64,000 nt of DNA from Synchiropus splendidus (lineage: Eukaryota; Chordata; Actinopteri; Syngnathiformes; Callionymidae): the NCBI RefSeq assembly GCF_027744825.2, contig NC_071337.1:12525031-12589030 (forward strand). The letters are read 5' to 3'. Below the pieces are notes generated by a model. That model was not told where the DNA came from and did not search any database. It was given only the letters and a program-made list of their open reading frames with translations. Both the position numbers and the translations under genes were made by a program. Each line of letters starts with the position of its first letter. Within the stretch, counting starts at the first letter, position 1. Below, in pieces: positions 33,482-45,740 of the stretch.

Positions 33482-36400
33482 GTAGAAAGAATTGCTTGAT
33501 GTCCAGTCTGTTGGAAATGTCAGCGCCGCACTAAAAGTGCACACTTTTTCCATCAGCAAATATTTTATTTTAACCCGTAACCTTTTGATTCTCAGCCTCA
33601 GTGTTGCAGTGCTGATGAGTACAGTAGGGGTGCTAACAACATGGTAGACATGGTAGTAATAACTATAGTGCCACAAAAAGCAATGGCGCGCTCATTTTAC
33701 CTGAGAAGCAATTACCACATCTCATCAGACGAAAGGCCGTTTGAGCAAAAAAATGGGATCCACCATTGGCTTTCTGTCGAAGTCCAGTCCTTTTGCGAGT
33801 GGGAACCCGACCGAAATTGGCGGAGCCGACACTTAGGTGCCCGGGCTCGTGTTCTTCACGTCAGTCAGGTGCTCTTTCTCAGCTTTTGTCGAGAGAGACG
33901 GCAAAGCTCTCTGTAATTACGGTTCCCACCGTCTTGACATTTTACCGAGGCTCCCCTAGGTGCGTGCGTGCGCTTCTGTGTGTGCCAGTGTACAGCCTTT
34001 TGTCTTGTGGGGCTGGAACAGCTGGGTGCTCCTTGCTAATTAACCAGAAACCTCATAATTACTGTTAACTGGCCTACTATTGCTGTCACAGGATCGGAGA
34101 CGAAAGTGAAACAGATCACAGAGAAATGTTTCACACAAGCATGAGTCAGTGATGAGCGACTATCCTTTCATTTTTTTGGAGGGATACTTTCATCATTTAT
34201 TCATTGTCTCAGGTGATCCAGGCAAAACCACTGCGTGGTGTGTCATGTATCTTTTATAGTTAAAATACTGGAAGAGAAATTGGCCACAAGAATGTTGGCA
34301 TTCTTACTTGAAAACAAATTAGTCTAAGTAGTCAAGCTTTTTTTTCAAAGTTGTGTTGTGTTTTGGTGTGTGTGTGTATTGCACGGAAGTGTTTTCTGTG
34401 TACTACACACCTTACATTGGTACCCTGTATAGGCTGCTGAATTGTGTTGTCACTGGTGCAGAAATAAGAGTGGGTCTGCTCGGCGATGCACATGTTCAGC
34501 TCATGGAAGCATTGATAAATCCCAATCATCCCGATTTTTGTTGTGCTTTCCAAAAATGTGCGCAGACTGCTTGAGCATCACATGTGCATCTCCCCTCGCC
34601 CTGATATAATTCAGCAGCCATGTGTTCGGAATATCCGTAGCTCAGTTGGTCTCAGATCACATTGTCGCTTTTTGTCAGTGAAAAAAAATAGTAGAAAAGT
34701 TTTTATCTAACAAATTTTGTGTAAAAAATGTATAAAATATATAAAAATCACAAAAACATTTTTCATTTATTTTTTTTGTCAATGCGTCATTGCAGTTATC
34801 TTAATGCATGTATAAGAAAGCATCTTACGCCGCCACTCCTTTCTAGTTAACGTCCTGTTTGTCCTCCGATTCTCCTGCCTGAAAGCTCTTCAATCTGTTT
34901 AGAAAGTGATAATGTTGAAGCCTGTGCAACGCACAATCACAGGAACGAAGAGGTGAGTGTCGAGGAATTAATTATCCGGCTCACTATATTAAGTTGGCGC
35001 ACTGTATAATTATAGCAAATACCGAGTCTGCTCTGAAGTGTGGTTTGCAATTACATCCTCCCCCGCCAAAAAAGGCATGCTTCTCAAAGTGGCACTTTTT
35101 GAGTGTATTTCAAGCTTTAAGAAGCATTCTAATACAAAAAGACACATTTGATGTCAAGGAAAGAAGTTCTGCATGTGTATCCAAGCGGCGTCATGGAAAC
35201 AACACGAATACGTTGAAACAATCTTCCGTGGTCAAAACACCTTCCAGTCCCGAGTATTGTGGTCAGGTCACGCTAAGTTTATTTTCATGTCAGACAGCAG
35301 TGTCTTTCCTCACTCCATTAGTTCCTGCTCTGTTCTCTTATTTCCTGAGGACAATTGCGTGTGCTTGTCCCTGTGTGGGATTTTCAGATGTGGTATTTCT
35401 GCAGGATGACACTCGCCGAATGCTTGCTTTTCACCTTCGTATCTGAATTGCAAATAATGAGAAGAAAAATCTTGGTCTTTGCTGTAGTTGATTGAACGCT
35501 ACAGAGGAAAGCGCAGCTGGCCCGCAGGGCTGAAGCCTCGGCTGTTGTGATGGCAAAGCAGCTGATGTCGGAGGAGAAGAACCCTTCAGCAAATTGATAC
35601 CACAGATACCACGGAAAATAAAGCCACACAGCTTAAATCAACTATTTGGCTCGCTCTGACCTGAGTATTTAAGGTTTACAGACAGAGCTGGAAGATAGAT
35701 GATGGACCCGGGTCGAGGTCACGTTGGTGATCAAAAACCCTCCACCGGGACTCAGCACCATGGATCTATGAGGTCTGTTGAAATGGCAAATACAGTAGGC
35801 CTCTTAGAAAAACTCGGATCAGGCTTTTAGCTCGAGGGGCGTCTGGATTCAAAATCTCCGACCATTAGTACCTGTATAACCATCACACCGGTTTCCATGG
35901 AAAGAGTGGTCCCACCCGGTAATTTCTCTGACTCTGAAATTCGCTGATTCCGAATCTTTTGCAGGCATAGCTTGGACATTGTGACCGCCATATTTGTTTA
36001 CCGACAAAATGTTGCAGTTATCTGCGAGTGGCTGAGCGGCATGGAAGCGCGCTGTCATAGATGTGATGTCTGACGCTCATAACAGGAGGAAAACGCAGAT
36101 AAGAAAAACTCATAAACACGTAGGGTTTTAAGGAGTATTTTGGCATTTATTGGGGCCAGTGTCAGTCGATGGCATAGCATGTTGGGTGGTCGCTAAAAGC
36201 CTTGCTCCCTATCAATATCTTTTGCTCACAAGTTTGAAATAAATACATTTGAAATAAATTGCGTGGCTTATTTCCCAAAGTGAAGGGACATGGTCGCGAC
36301 TCATGTATGTGAGGATAGTTTCAGACAACCAAAGATGCTTCCTCCAAATTGTTGCTCTCCCTGCAAGGCTCATACGCTAGGAATTTGGTTATCCAGTAAT

Positions 36401-36535
36401 TCCTATAAAGTTATTCCTAATGTACATTGTTTTTTTCTGCTATTATGGTTCACTTGTGGTCAATTAAAACTTAATGTGTTGTTTGGCTAGCTATAGCATA
36501 ACACGCTGACCGCTGACAGAGGCTTGAAAAGATTT
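33482..36535. other. Intronic DNA, no gene seen
   Basis: A moderately GC-rich patch at 33780-33990 stands out from the background but has no supported exon. Confidence 0.45.
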
Positions 36536-36692
36536 CATATCTCTATATTGATGCCATGATGTCAATGGAATTCGACCACATTTTCTTCCACAGATATAAT
36601 AGAAACATGAAATAAGTTGGATGCTTACTATTGGCTGTCAATTTTGTGATATGAACATTCAAGATGTTCACATCGCAATAGAGATATGATGG
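36536..36692. mobile_element. Possible small MITE, about 157 bp
   Basis: CATATCTCTATATTGATG (from 36537) and CATCGCAATAGAGATATG (to 36688) are inverted repeats with one or two mismatches. The interior is AT-rich and non-coding. Confidence 0.45.
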
Positions 36693-39151
36693 CAATGTAT
36701 TGTTCATTCCTCACCAACGCTACGAAAATAAATCCTGGCGAGATCCCTGCCATCTATTCCATGTTACTTTCTTCACCATGGAAAGTTTTCTGCTAGGTTT
36801 TTGCTTGAAAGGCTGATTTGAACACACACTCCGGACAAGGAATGACAAAGGGGAAGCCTAAGAGTCGCTGGAAACAGAACTTCAGCCTCAAACTTTGCAC
36901 CCTGGTGTTGAAAAAACAATGATTTAGAATGTTACAGCTTACAAATAATGACATCTTCTTGTGTATAAAATCATCGTGTTGGATGAGTTTGAAGAAAAGA
37001 AGTAGGTTTCTCGAAACATCAGCAAATATTTTGAAAAGCGTTAAAGGCATTTTTTTTTTTTTTTTTTTTTGCTGTTTGGATTGCTTTTGAAGCTGTCTGA
37101 CTGATGACATCATCCTCACCGCCTTTTCCTTTGCTGAAGTGTGATGCCTTTTCAGTGTTCCTTTTGTGATGAAATGTTGTAATTTACTTTCATGGTGCAC
37201 CTCCGATGCCTCATCTACTTCCACTTCACTTAGTGATGGTCTACACAGAATGCCTTTCAACAGTCCCCTGACAATACGCCTGAACTTTTTCAATTCAGCG
37301 GGGGATTAGTGATGTAGGTGGAGACTGGTAGAAGTGTCATCTAAAGTTTTCTCTCTCTGGTCAAGATGATGAAAGAATTCGAGCCTTTCACCCAGCATAT
37401 TGAGTCTTTGGACGTATACAAACTAGAATGCTTGGTCCATCTTCTGCTTGCTCTTATTGACTTTCAAAGCATGAAAGTCAACCAAATGTGATGACAGCAG
37501 TTTGAAATGAAAGTTGTCTCATTTGGCTGCCTGTTGGATGCAAGCTTGACCTATCAATCCATTTTAGTCTAACATAAATACGCTATGATGTATTCAGAGT
37601 TCTTTCCACCAACAACTCTGATTTCCTCCCAGACTCCAAAAAACCTATTGAAGTCTCATCTGTGAATGATTTGTGGTGGACTTGAAACAACCTTGTGATG
37701 TAGCTGGAGTCGTTGCTTGTGACCCCAAAATATAAGCGATGAGTGTTTGTCCTATTGTAAAAATAAATAGTCCAAATACGAGGGAAAAATATATTATGTT
37801 TTTAGTAACGGGACAAAGAAAATACAGTTAGTAATTCAAGTATTTCTCATGTCTTCATTCATAAAAACCATAATGATGTGATTTTTTTTTATGCTGAAAA
37901 TATGGTAATTTAAAACATCTCACCACTGATATAATTGAAGTACAAAGTACTTATTTGCATAAAAAAAAGAAATATTTTCGTTCATCTGGGTGTACAGTTT
38001 AAGTTGCTTTTTAAGAAAAAAAAAAAAATATATATATTTATTTGGAAGTGAAGACAAATAAGTGTTAACTCTAAAGTTCTACAGTGTTACATGAGTTGTT
38101 TGTCAGAAAAGAGAAAAGAAGATGGCGTGGCATATTGAATTATCAAGTCATCCACTCAAGCCGGACAAAAACAAACTAGAAGAAGCAGTGATGAGCTCTG
38201 AATCAGCTTCATCGGCTCTGTGTCAGGCCCAAATGAAAAATGATCCTGCACTTAATGTCTGGCTTTCTGACTGCTGTAAGAGATGCCCAAGACCCAGTTT
38301 GCTATCTGTAATATATAGCGATCTGTTTGCTAAGTCCTTTATCGCAGCAATTAGCCGGGTGTCTCGTAACGGCTGAAAAAAAAAAAGAAAAAAGGGCTTC
38401 AGATGAGACAGGCGCAGGTGTGAATCAGAAGTAAAGAAAGAGAAGGCTGGTCTGATTCATTTACTGACTGACTCATTTGGTGTCGGAGTGAACGAGTGAA
38501 GTGTGGGATTCTCACCTGTTGAGTGAGACTGACCTGGCGGTGCCGGCTCAGTGAGCAATACGCAGCAGACGGGGGAGTCTATGCTTGATTCATTCAGGTC
38601 TTAGTCAACAAGGTCCTTTTTTAAATGGAAGAATCTGTTCAAAAAAGAAAAAATGTAATGTATTCTAGGTCCACAGGATTCAGTGGGTTTGCTTGTGTGT
38701 TGAGGAAAAAATAAATGCTTTTTTTTTTTTCTGCGAAACAGGCTTGCTTCTGTTGCGCATTAAATATGGTGGCTTCATTAATATTCGGAGTGGCCCAGTG
38801 CTAACTTAAGTGCAGTCACATTACGACTACATCATTAAAGGCCTATTTCTCCGATGCTTCTTTTCTGAGCAATAACAGTGATGTATAGCGAAAGATTCAA
38901 TGCTAGTACATGTCTCCACTTGCGCTGAGTGACCATGGTGCTTCTTGCCGTGGCTGTTTAATGGTTTGCTACCGATTAGGTTTTGGTGGTGTTCTGAAGT
39001 TTCATCCAGCTTTATAAGGACTTTGATGGTTTATATAAGTTCCTGGTGGTGTGGCTTCTTCTTCGTAACAGTAGCAGCATATTTGAATGTGAATGAATTA
39101 GATAAAATATGGCTATAAAAAGGAGTTAAAAAAGAACCACAGGTTTAAGTT
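36693..39151. other. Intronic DNA, no gene seen
   Basis: A 21-base T tract lies at 37050-37070. A 166-codon minus-strand open frame (36793-37293) spans this tract and encodes a lysine run; it has no known family and is treated as chance. Confidence 0.5.
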
Positions 39152-39270
39152 AGAGCTGCAACGACTTGTTGACATAGTCGACTATGATGCGCTAATAAAT
39201 TGGTCGCTGTCGGATCTGTCGACTAGTCGTGATGTCATTGCTTCCCACGTCATTGTACAATCCATCGTAA
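39152..39270. repeat. hAT-like repeat fragment (GCTGCAACGACTTGTTGAC type)
   Basis: Begins AGAGCTGCAACGACTTG and has GTCGACTAGTCGTGATGTCA further in, like the start of fish hAT elements. A related start lies at 48557. The partner end was not found. Confidence 0.5.
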
Positions 39271-39422
39271 GTGGAGAAATGGCTGACTTAGTCTGAGTTA
39301 GTTTTGACCCAAAATGTCGGAAATACATTAACAATTGAAAGATCAAGGACTAAAATGTTTCCTTGACTCAAATTTAATACTATACAAGTTCTTACAACAA
39401 TGTATTATTTATGATACAGATA

Positions 39423-40061
39423 CAGTGGTACCTCGGTTTTGAAACGTCTCAGGAATTCGAACAAATCGGAATTCGAACAAAAATTTAGAGATTCTTTTTG
39501 CTTTTTTTTTGAATTTCGAATGAAAATCGAGAACTGGAACACCCCTGAGAAAAGCCGGAAAAAACATAACGTGCGCAGACCGATCAGCTGACCCACGAAG
39601 CGCTCTGTTATTGTGTATAACGCAGCCTCTGTATGCAGACGTGTCCCGTTAGCTACATTTACTGACACTCCAGGGTTTGATGTCCTGTTGTGGGCTGGAG
39701 CTGGGACAGGGATGAGGCGAGTCTGGGACAGAGCTAAGTTACTTGGTTTATGACTTTGTCACAGCCAAACTGCACAGAAGCGCACATTCAGAGCTGGACA
39801 CGCGCCGGGCACCTCTTCACTTCTGGAGAGACGTCACTCACTCGGCAACCCCTCCCACATGCAGCGGCCACACACATAGAGGAACAGCGCACCTGCAGCA
39901 GACACTCTACATTCACTCCTACAAAAGACTATTTTAAGGCTTGGAACGCATTCTTTCTTTTTCCATTCATTGTAATGGGAAAAACTGATTCAAATTTCGA
40001 ACAAATCGCTTCTTGAAAGGCCGTCTGGAAGGGATTGTGGTTGAGAACCGAGGTCCCACTG
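39423..40061 (+). mobile_element. TA-flanked MITE, CAGTGGTACC family, copy 3 (639 bp)
   Basis: The left end is CAGTGGTACCTCGGTTTTG and the right end GAGAACCGAGGTCCCACTG, with TA directly outside (39421-39422 and 40062-40063). It is nearly identical to the 60 kb copy over the right two thirds. It lacks about 110 bases of middle: the sequence passes from TTTACTGAC directly to ACTCCAGGGTTTGATG. TTCGAAC-type motifs cluster near both ends. The frames at 39743-40016 are shared with the 60 kb copy because the elements are similar; they resemble no transposase. Confidence 0.92.
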
Positions 40062-40063
40062 TA

Positions 40064-41387
40064 CATATTTTTCATTTTTTAATGCTATTCACAACACTAC
40101 AATCAGACATGTTGGCGGGTTCGTCGCCTCATGCCTCATATGTGCCCTACATTGAGTAATGTGACAAGGGAAGCTGAACTGCTCCAAATTAAGCAGCTGT
40201 TTTTTCATTGTACAACTTTGCATACAGTAGTTGCGTACACAGCCTCCGTTTGTGCATGCGTAAAGCTGTGCAGATTTTTAATGCCTCAGTGCTTGGACTC
40301 AATTCTGATAATAGTAAAGTAAATTCAGTCACCATATTAGTGACAATAAAAACACAAGTTTTAAATCATAAGAAGTAAATCTCTCTCCAATCAGCAGCGG
40401 TCCGTCTCTTCATATATCTGGGCCGGAATTGAGTTCCGCAAGCAACGGCTTTTAGTCATTATGACGTTTCTGTCAGGATTTTTTCGTTAAAAACATGCCA
40501 AATAAATATTTTCATGTCCACTTCCGTGATGAGCTACAGCTTTAATACGTTTGATCTCTTTAAAAAACATTTTTCTGAATGCGTGGCCGCTCTCATAGCA
40601 AGTGAATTCAAGATGCTCACTTGAACGCCCCCACACACGTGCGCACAACCTCACAGGAAAGCATGAGGTAAAGGTAGTCTCGGATTTTGAAGTGATTTGC
40701 TCTCCTACAACAGTCACACTCAATGAATTGCAGTCACTTTTAACTGTGGCACACGCATAGACACTAATAGACGGTCAACCCCAGTGAGCGAGACACAAAC
40801 TGAGCTGGACAGACTTGGCAAGAGAGGAAAGATTTTTCGAATGAAGTTGATGTTGTTTACCCACCGATACAAAGGGTGAAAGCCTGCTTTGAAGAAATAT
40901 AAACAACACCGTGGATAAGAATGCATTGTGACAGGTTATCTGCAGACAAGAGGCGTCATCATCGGCACAATCGCAGGTTGACGACACAACATCAGGGCGT
41001 CTGAACTTGATCACTCACTTGGGTTTACTGCTGAGAAGTTGTGATTTTAAGCTTTCGGTCTGACATTAAAGTTATTCCCATATCTCTTCCTGTTATTTCT
41101 TTTGAAAGTGTCTCTTTGTGTTGCCAGGAAGGGCTATAAAGGGATCAAACAACCTTTTGAATAAAAAAAAAGTTTCATTTCAAAACATGTCTGTGTCCTA
41201 CACCGGCTTGTGGCTCAATATCAGACATTTTTTTTTGGACTGGTGTCTTCTGCTTCACTCCATGTCAGTGTGATGTGAGGCCAAATATGATGAAAGGAAC
41301 AAGTTCATCGGGAAATAGGGGTGATATCGTGATATGTCTACGTCAACCACGGTGTATTCGTGTGTGGGATTTCATTAGTTGTTGTCA
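40064..41387. other. Intronic DNA, no gene seen
   Basis: GGTGATATCGTGATATG at 41320-41336 recalls hAT-like ends but is isolated. Confidence 0.45.
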
Positions 41388-41445
41388 TCCAATGCCATCT
41401 AGTGGTCTGTGAGTGTCCGGGAAAGTGCTTCATGAAGCTTCACCA
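41388..41445 (-). repeat. Half-copy of the GGCTTCATGAAACAG foldback family
   Basis: CCAATGCCATCTAGTGG and GCTTCATGAAGCTTCACCACG are the inverted form of the arm at 26843 and 45126. Confidence 0.55.
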
Positions 41446-41801
41446 CGCAGATACATCTCAGTGCTTTCCACTGTTTTATTTGTAGGTTTTTTCCCCCCAA
41501 ATATGATCCCAAATGTGCTTATTAACTGCAGCCTCCCAAACATGCTCTGTGTCCATCTGTTTAAAAGACTCCAGTTGTAAACTTGACCAAAGTCACTTCA
41601 ATAACACACACAAACACACAAAGTCCCCAGTTACATTTCATGCCTTCTGCATTACACTGATAAGACTCTATCCGTCTCACTGCTCCATTCGCTTTGTTTC
41701 TTTTTTTCAGGGTCTGTATTTTTTGTAATTGCATTTTATTCTACTCAGCCACTTCTTCTTCGTCTCTTGCTCTCTATCTCCCGAGTATCTGGTACCCCTT
41801 A

Positions 41802-41802
<1 letters not shown>

Positions 41803-41888
<86 letters not shown>
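41803..41888. repeat. (TA)n microsatellite, 86 bp
   Basis: Uninterrupted TA dinucleotides. Confidence 0.97.
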
Positions 41889-41889
<1 letters not shown>

Positions 41890-44800
41890 AACTTAGATCC
41901 AGAGAGCAAAAAAGATCAGGTGACTGGATCTCAAATATCTGTTTTGCCTGAAAATAAGAGTTAATGCAAATGTATGTAACTTACCATACGTACTGTTAAT
42001 ACTATTGCAGCCAAAAATTCAAGTCAAGTAGTTCATCAGGTTGTACCTTGAGAATAATTGAGGTCCCACAAGATGTGTTGGTGGATGACAACATCTTTGT
42101 GCCTCTACCGAAACAGCTATCTGCATTCACCTCGAGGTGATACCTTTATTTGCCCCCAAGCCAATAGTCTTGACTTGAAGTTGGCTATACCAAATGAAAG
42201 AATTAAAATAAAAGGGGCATGACGACATGATGTTTTCTTCTGCACTCCAGACACACACTGTCGGTTGCTACCATGAGTTGAGTACCAACCATGGTCTTGT
42301 TACTTGTGTGCACGAGCGCGTGGATTCATTGGTGCGTTTAAGTAGAATCTTATGTCCGCTAAGTTGGTTCACACTCACTTACCCTCCCGACAACTGGAAT
42401 CATACCACCCACCTCTTGACGTGCGCACATCAACACAAACACCCACACCGAGCTTATTAGCCGTCTTCATTAATGTTGGATTATGTTGTAACGCTCCAAG
42501 CGGCAGCGTTTCCTTTATATTCAAAAGGTGCTAATGCCGCTTGAATATATTCTGATGACTGAAGGGCAATGTAAAGAATGGATGTCATGAAGATGAGAGC
42601 ATCTGGAGAAGCAGTAGCCGCCACAACCGTGACAAGAAAATGAAGCTTGATATGACTGCTCTTCGCTGTAGCACGACTATAAGAAGATGCATTGTTTGGA
42701 TTTTTTGTTCACCATAATAACATGGTAACACTGATTAAACTATACACACACTGGAGGCGGTAGGCAGCACCATCAGGAACAACAAGTTTCTTGCCCTTTC
42801 TCAATCTGAATCTGACTGTAGTCCAATCGAAGGTTGAAGCTTTACTGTTTACACGACAAAACACGATAATATCTGATAGAGATGTACGTGCTCTAGCAGC
42901 ATTTCATCTGAACCCTCTGAACGACCCTGACATGTACAGTGCTGTAAAACCAAGCGCTAAACGCTAATTCCTATTTCTTAAAAGTGTCATTGTGCTTAAA
43001 AAATAGTCATGACTGCTGGTCTACGGAAAGTAACTGATAGCCTAGCAGTCATTTTTTCTGAGCTTCAAACCTGAAGCCCTTTGTGGTCATGAATGTTACC
43101 AATGTGAATGACTGAGACTGTGATCTAGTTCTCTGAGAAAATTGAGGCTACCAATTTAAATGTATTCTCTTTTACAATTCTGAAAAGCATTTTCTCTGTC
43201 TGTCATGCTAGAAGGTTACTTTGACTTTCCATTCCTGGTTGAGGAGTCCAGCAATGCTATCATCACCACAATAAACCTCCACAGTTCCTCCCCATTCTCA
43301 CCACAGGATCAACAGATATTTCCAGTTTCGTGGCTTCTTTGGGGTGATGCATACTGGAAGTTATCATTCTGTCAAAATAAATGCAACTGATGCTGTTATA
43401 CATTCTCATCTGCTCTCACTGAAGTTCCCTTTTTCATCTGAGGGCCCGTTCAGTTCTTTCCTCCAAACACGGGATTCAAGTATTTGGGTTCTCTTCATGT
43501 GCCAGTTACAGTACTCAATAATGCAGATGTGTTCGCCCCTGCTGCGTTCACTGTTTGCTGCACCGACTCTGCATCAATCTGAGTCACGACGCCTGTTGCT
43601 ACTCCCTTACATCATCAATCGCTTCCAACCCAAAATCGCTAAATCTCTCCACCTGCCTCACGCTGGAAACAGAAATTACTCTTCAGATTGTTAATCAGAA
43701 ATCCTCTCAATATTGATCAAGTTGTTCACTGACAGAGAGAAGCTCACGTCTGAAGGTTGTTAGCTCTCACACTGAAAAAAAAAAAAAAAAAAAAAAAAGC
43801 TCCAGCTGTTCACTTGAGGGTTTGCCGATATGCGAGCCAAAATGTCCTTGAACAAGGGGTTGAGATGATGTGAAGTGGGATCTTATAAACCAAGTACATC
43901 CACACCGAACGCTGGGAAACCCAGACTACATTTCTGCACAAGTAAAAATCAAGACATTTCCTTGCACTGTTTTAGAAATAGCACCATTATTTGTAGCTCT
44001 CAGTCACGATCGAAGAAGTTGTAGGGAGACAATTACTATCCTGTTAAGGAGTGTAACCATGTGTACGTGTGTGTGTGAGTGTAAAACCCCGGGGTAACCG
44101 CTAGCCTACTTTAGGTGTGATGCACATCCACATGTTTATTTTGTCCCTCTGGGTCCAAGCTGTGCTGACCAGACGAGTTGTTGTTCTTTCATCTCTCATC
44201 ACGTAACTGTTGGCGAATGTTGGGCCTTTCATCCATGGACTGTTTTTTGGTTCATTTATGTTGTTTAATAATGGTACTGACGTAAGCTAGTCTGAAAGTT
44301 ATATGCGCAGGTGCTTAGTAACCTGTGTCATTTCCATAAGGTTATGTTATGTTTTTCAGTTTGGAGCTCAAACTCTGAGATCTGGTCAGCGATTGCGCTG
44401 ATAGCCAACACTTGGCTGCATTTGTTTTCTTTACGTATCTGTTCACTGCTTTCCGAAGTGTATCGTATGTGTGGACCCTCGATGTGTGTGCCTCATCCAA
44501 TCCCATCAGACTATTTCGGGCCCAAAGCCAATTTCTTCCCTCCTTCATCTCTGTGCTCTCCTTCCTTCTTTGTATCTTAAAGGTATAAAGCTGCTCCCAT
44601 TCTCATTATTCGCGAGGCTGCATGCTGTAGCAAGAATGAAAGATAGTTTTACTGTCCAAGTCATTTCTGCTGACCTCATGCGGTTTTTCTGCCTCTCTTT
44701 TTTCCCTCTCAGCCCATTTTCTTTGATGCATGCGCCAGGCAAGAATGGAAGTACGCACTCTAAAGTTACCTGACTACCAAAAAAAAAGAAAGTCATTCAC

Positions 44801-45125
44801 TAGTTCACTCATTGAAGTGGTAATATAGAATATTAATGTATAAGAAAACAACACTAGAAACACCTAAACATGAGTGCAAAAAGAAAGTCTAATGTCGTGA
44901 CAGCTTTATTACATCAAATGAGCTGATATGGACAGTGGGTGGCATATAGCAACACTATATTAAAACCCATCGTCATCCCATTATTTTCCTGAAAATTTCA
45001 TTGACATGTGTTCAAATGGTTCTGACTTGTTTTGCTAACATAGATGAACACAGTCAATAGCAAGACCTCTTTGGTGCAGGTCATGAAATAAAAAGGGCAA
45101 AACACACTGAGTATTAGTGAGAGAA
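41889..45125. other. Intronic DNA, no gene seen
   Basis: Contains a 24-base A tract (43775-43798). A short stretch at 42752-42822 (CAGCACCATCAGGAAC, then CTCAATCTGAATCTGAC) resembles the 3' end of an L2-like LINE but is too short to call with confidence. No exon recognised. Confidence 0.45.
43775..43798. repeat. Poly-A tract, 24 bases
   Basis: Uninterrupted A run. Confidence 0.9.
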
Positions 45126-45240
45126 TCGTGAAGCTTCACGAAACAGCGTCTTCGTTTTCAGAGTCCACTAGATGGCACTCTCTGCTGAAAAGTATTTGGG
45201 TTTAATCACATATTTCACTGAAAGCTCATTCTAAACCAAG
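45126..45240 (+). repeat. Left half and centre of a GGCTTCATGAAACAG family MITE
   Basis: GAAGCTTCACGAAACAGCG, TTTTCAGAGTCCACTAG and ATGGCACTCTCTGCT align with 26843-26901. The centre (GGGTTTAATCACATATTTCA) aligns with 26931 onward. The right arm is absent. Confidence 0.6.
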
Positions 45241-45439
45241 AAATATCCTTTAATCCAAGTGAAATTCTCACATGATGTTGACAAAAAAAAGCAGTTTAGC
45301 AGGAATAAGCCATGAAACATTTGATTGCATGGTGTATTGCTGCACAAAACTGAGCATGAAATTGTGACTATGTATGTCCTCATACGTCGCGAATGTAAGG
45401 ACTTCCAAAAATATCTTGTATTTTAGAGAAAACAGCTCT

Positions 45440-45740
45440 GAAAATCTGAAGGCGCTGTCGAGTAAGAACAGGCAGAAATGAAGATACTGAAGTTGTCATC
45501 GGGAGAGACGAGGAAGGACGAGATCTGAAGTGTGTGTATCAGAGGAACAGCTCATGCGGAGAAGTTTGGAGACCAAGTTGTTAAGGCCAGATGGTTTGGA
45601 CATGTGGAGTGACAGTGGACATGACAAATGTTGGAGAAAAAGGAAAACAGCTGATGAGGTCCCTGGATGTGGTCAATGAGGATCAAGATAGGTTCGGGAG
45701 GAGGAGGCTGACTTGCTGTAGCATCCCCGAAAGAAGGAAT
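45440..45740 (+). mobile_element. LINE relic, C-terminal tail of the RT polyprotein
   Basis: Broken plus-strand frames read SSGETRKDEI, then RGTAHAEKFGDQVVKARWFGHV, then LDVVNEDQDRFGRR in another frame. This order (a TRKDxIRN block, an RxRWFGHV block, a DVVKEDM block) is the conserved C-terminal region of several fish non-LTR retrotransposons. The blocks are in different frames with stops between, so the copy is dead. No upstream RT core remains. Confidence 0.65.

Noticed and set aside
34631..34680. Possible tRNA gene (TAGCTCAGTTGG resembles an A box)
   Set aside because: No B box (GGTTCRANYCC) at the right distance and no cloverleaf pairing. A chance A-box match.
36793..37293. 166-codon minus-strand open frame with a lysine run
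   Set aside because: It reads through a 21-base T tract. No family is recognised.
39743..40016. Small gene repeated at 39.7 kb and 60.7 kb
   Set aside because: Both copies lie wholly inside the TA-flanked MITE, so the match reflects the transposon rather than a duplicated host gene.
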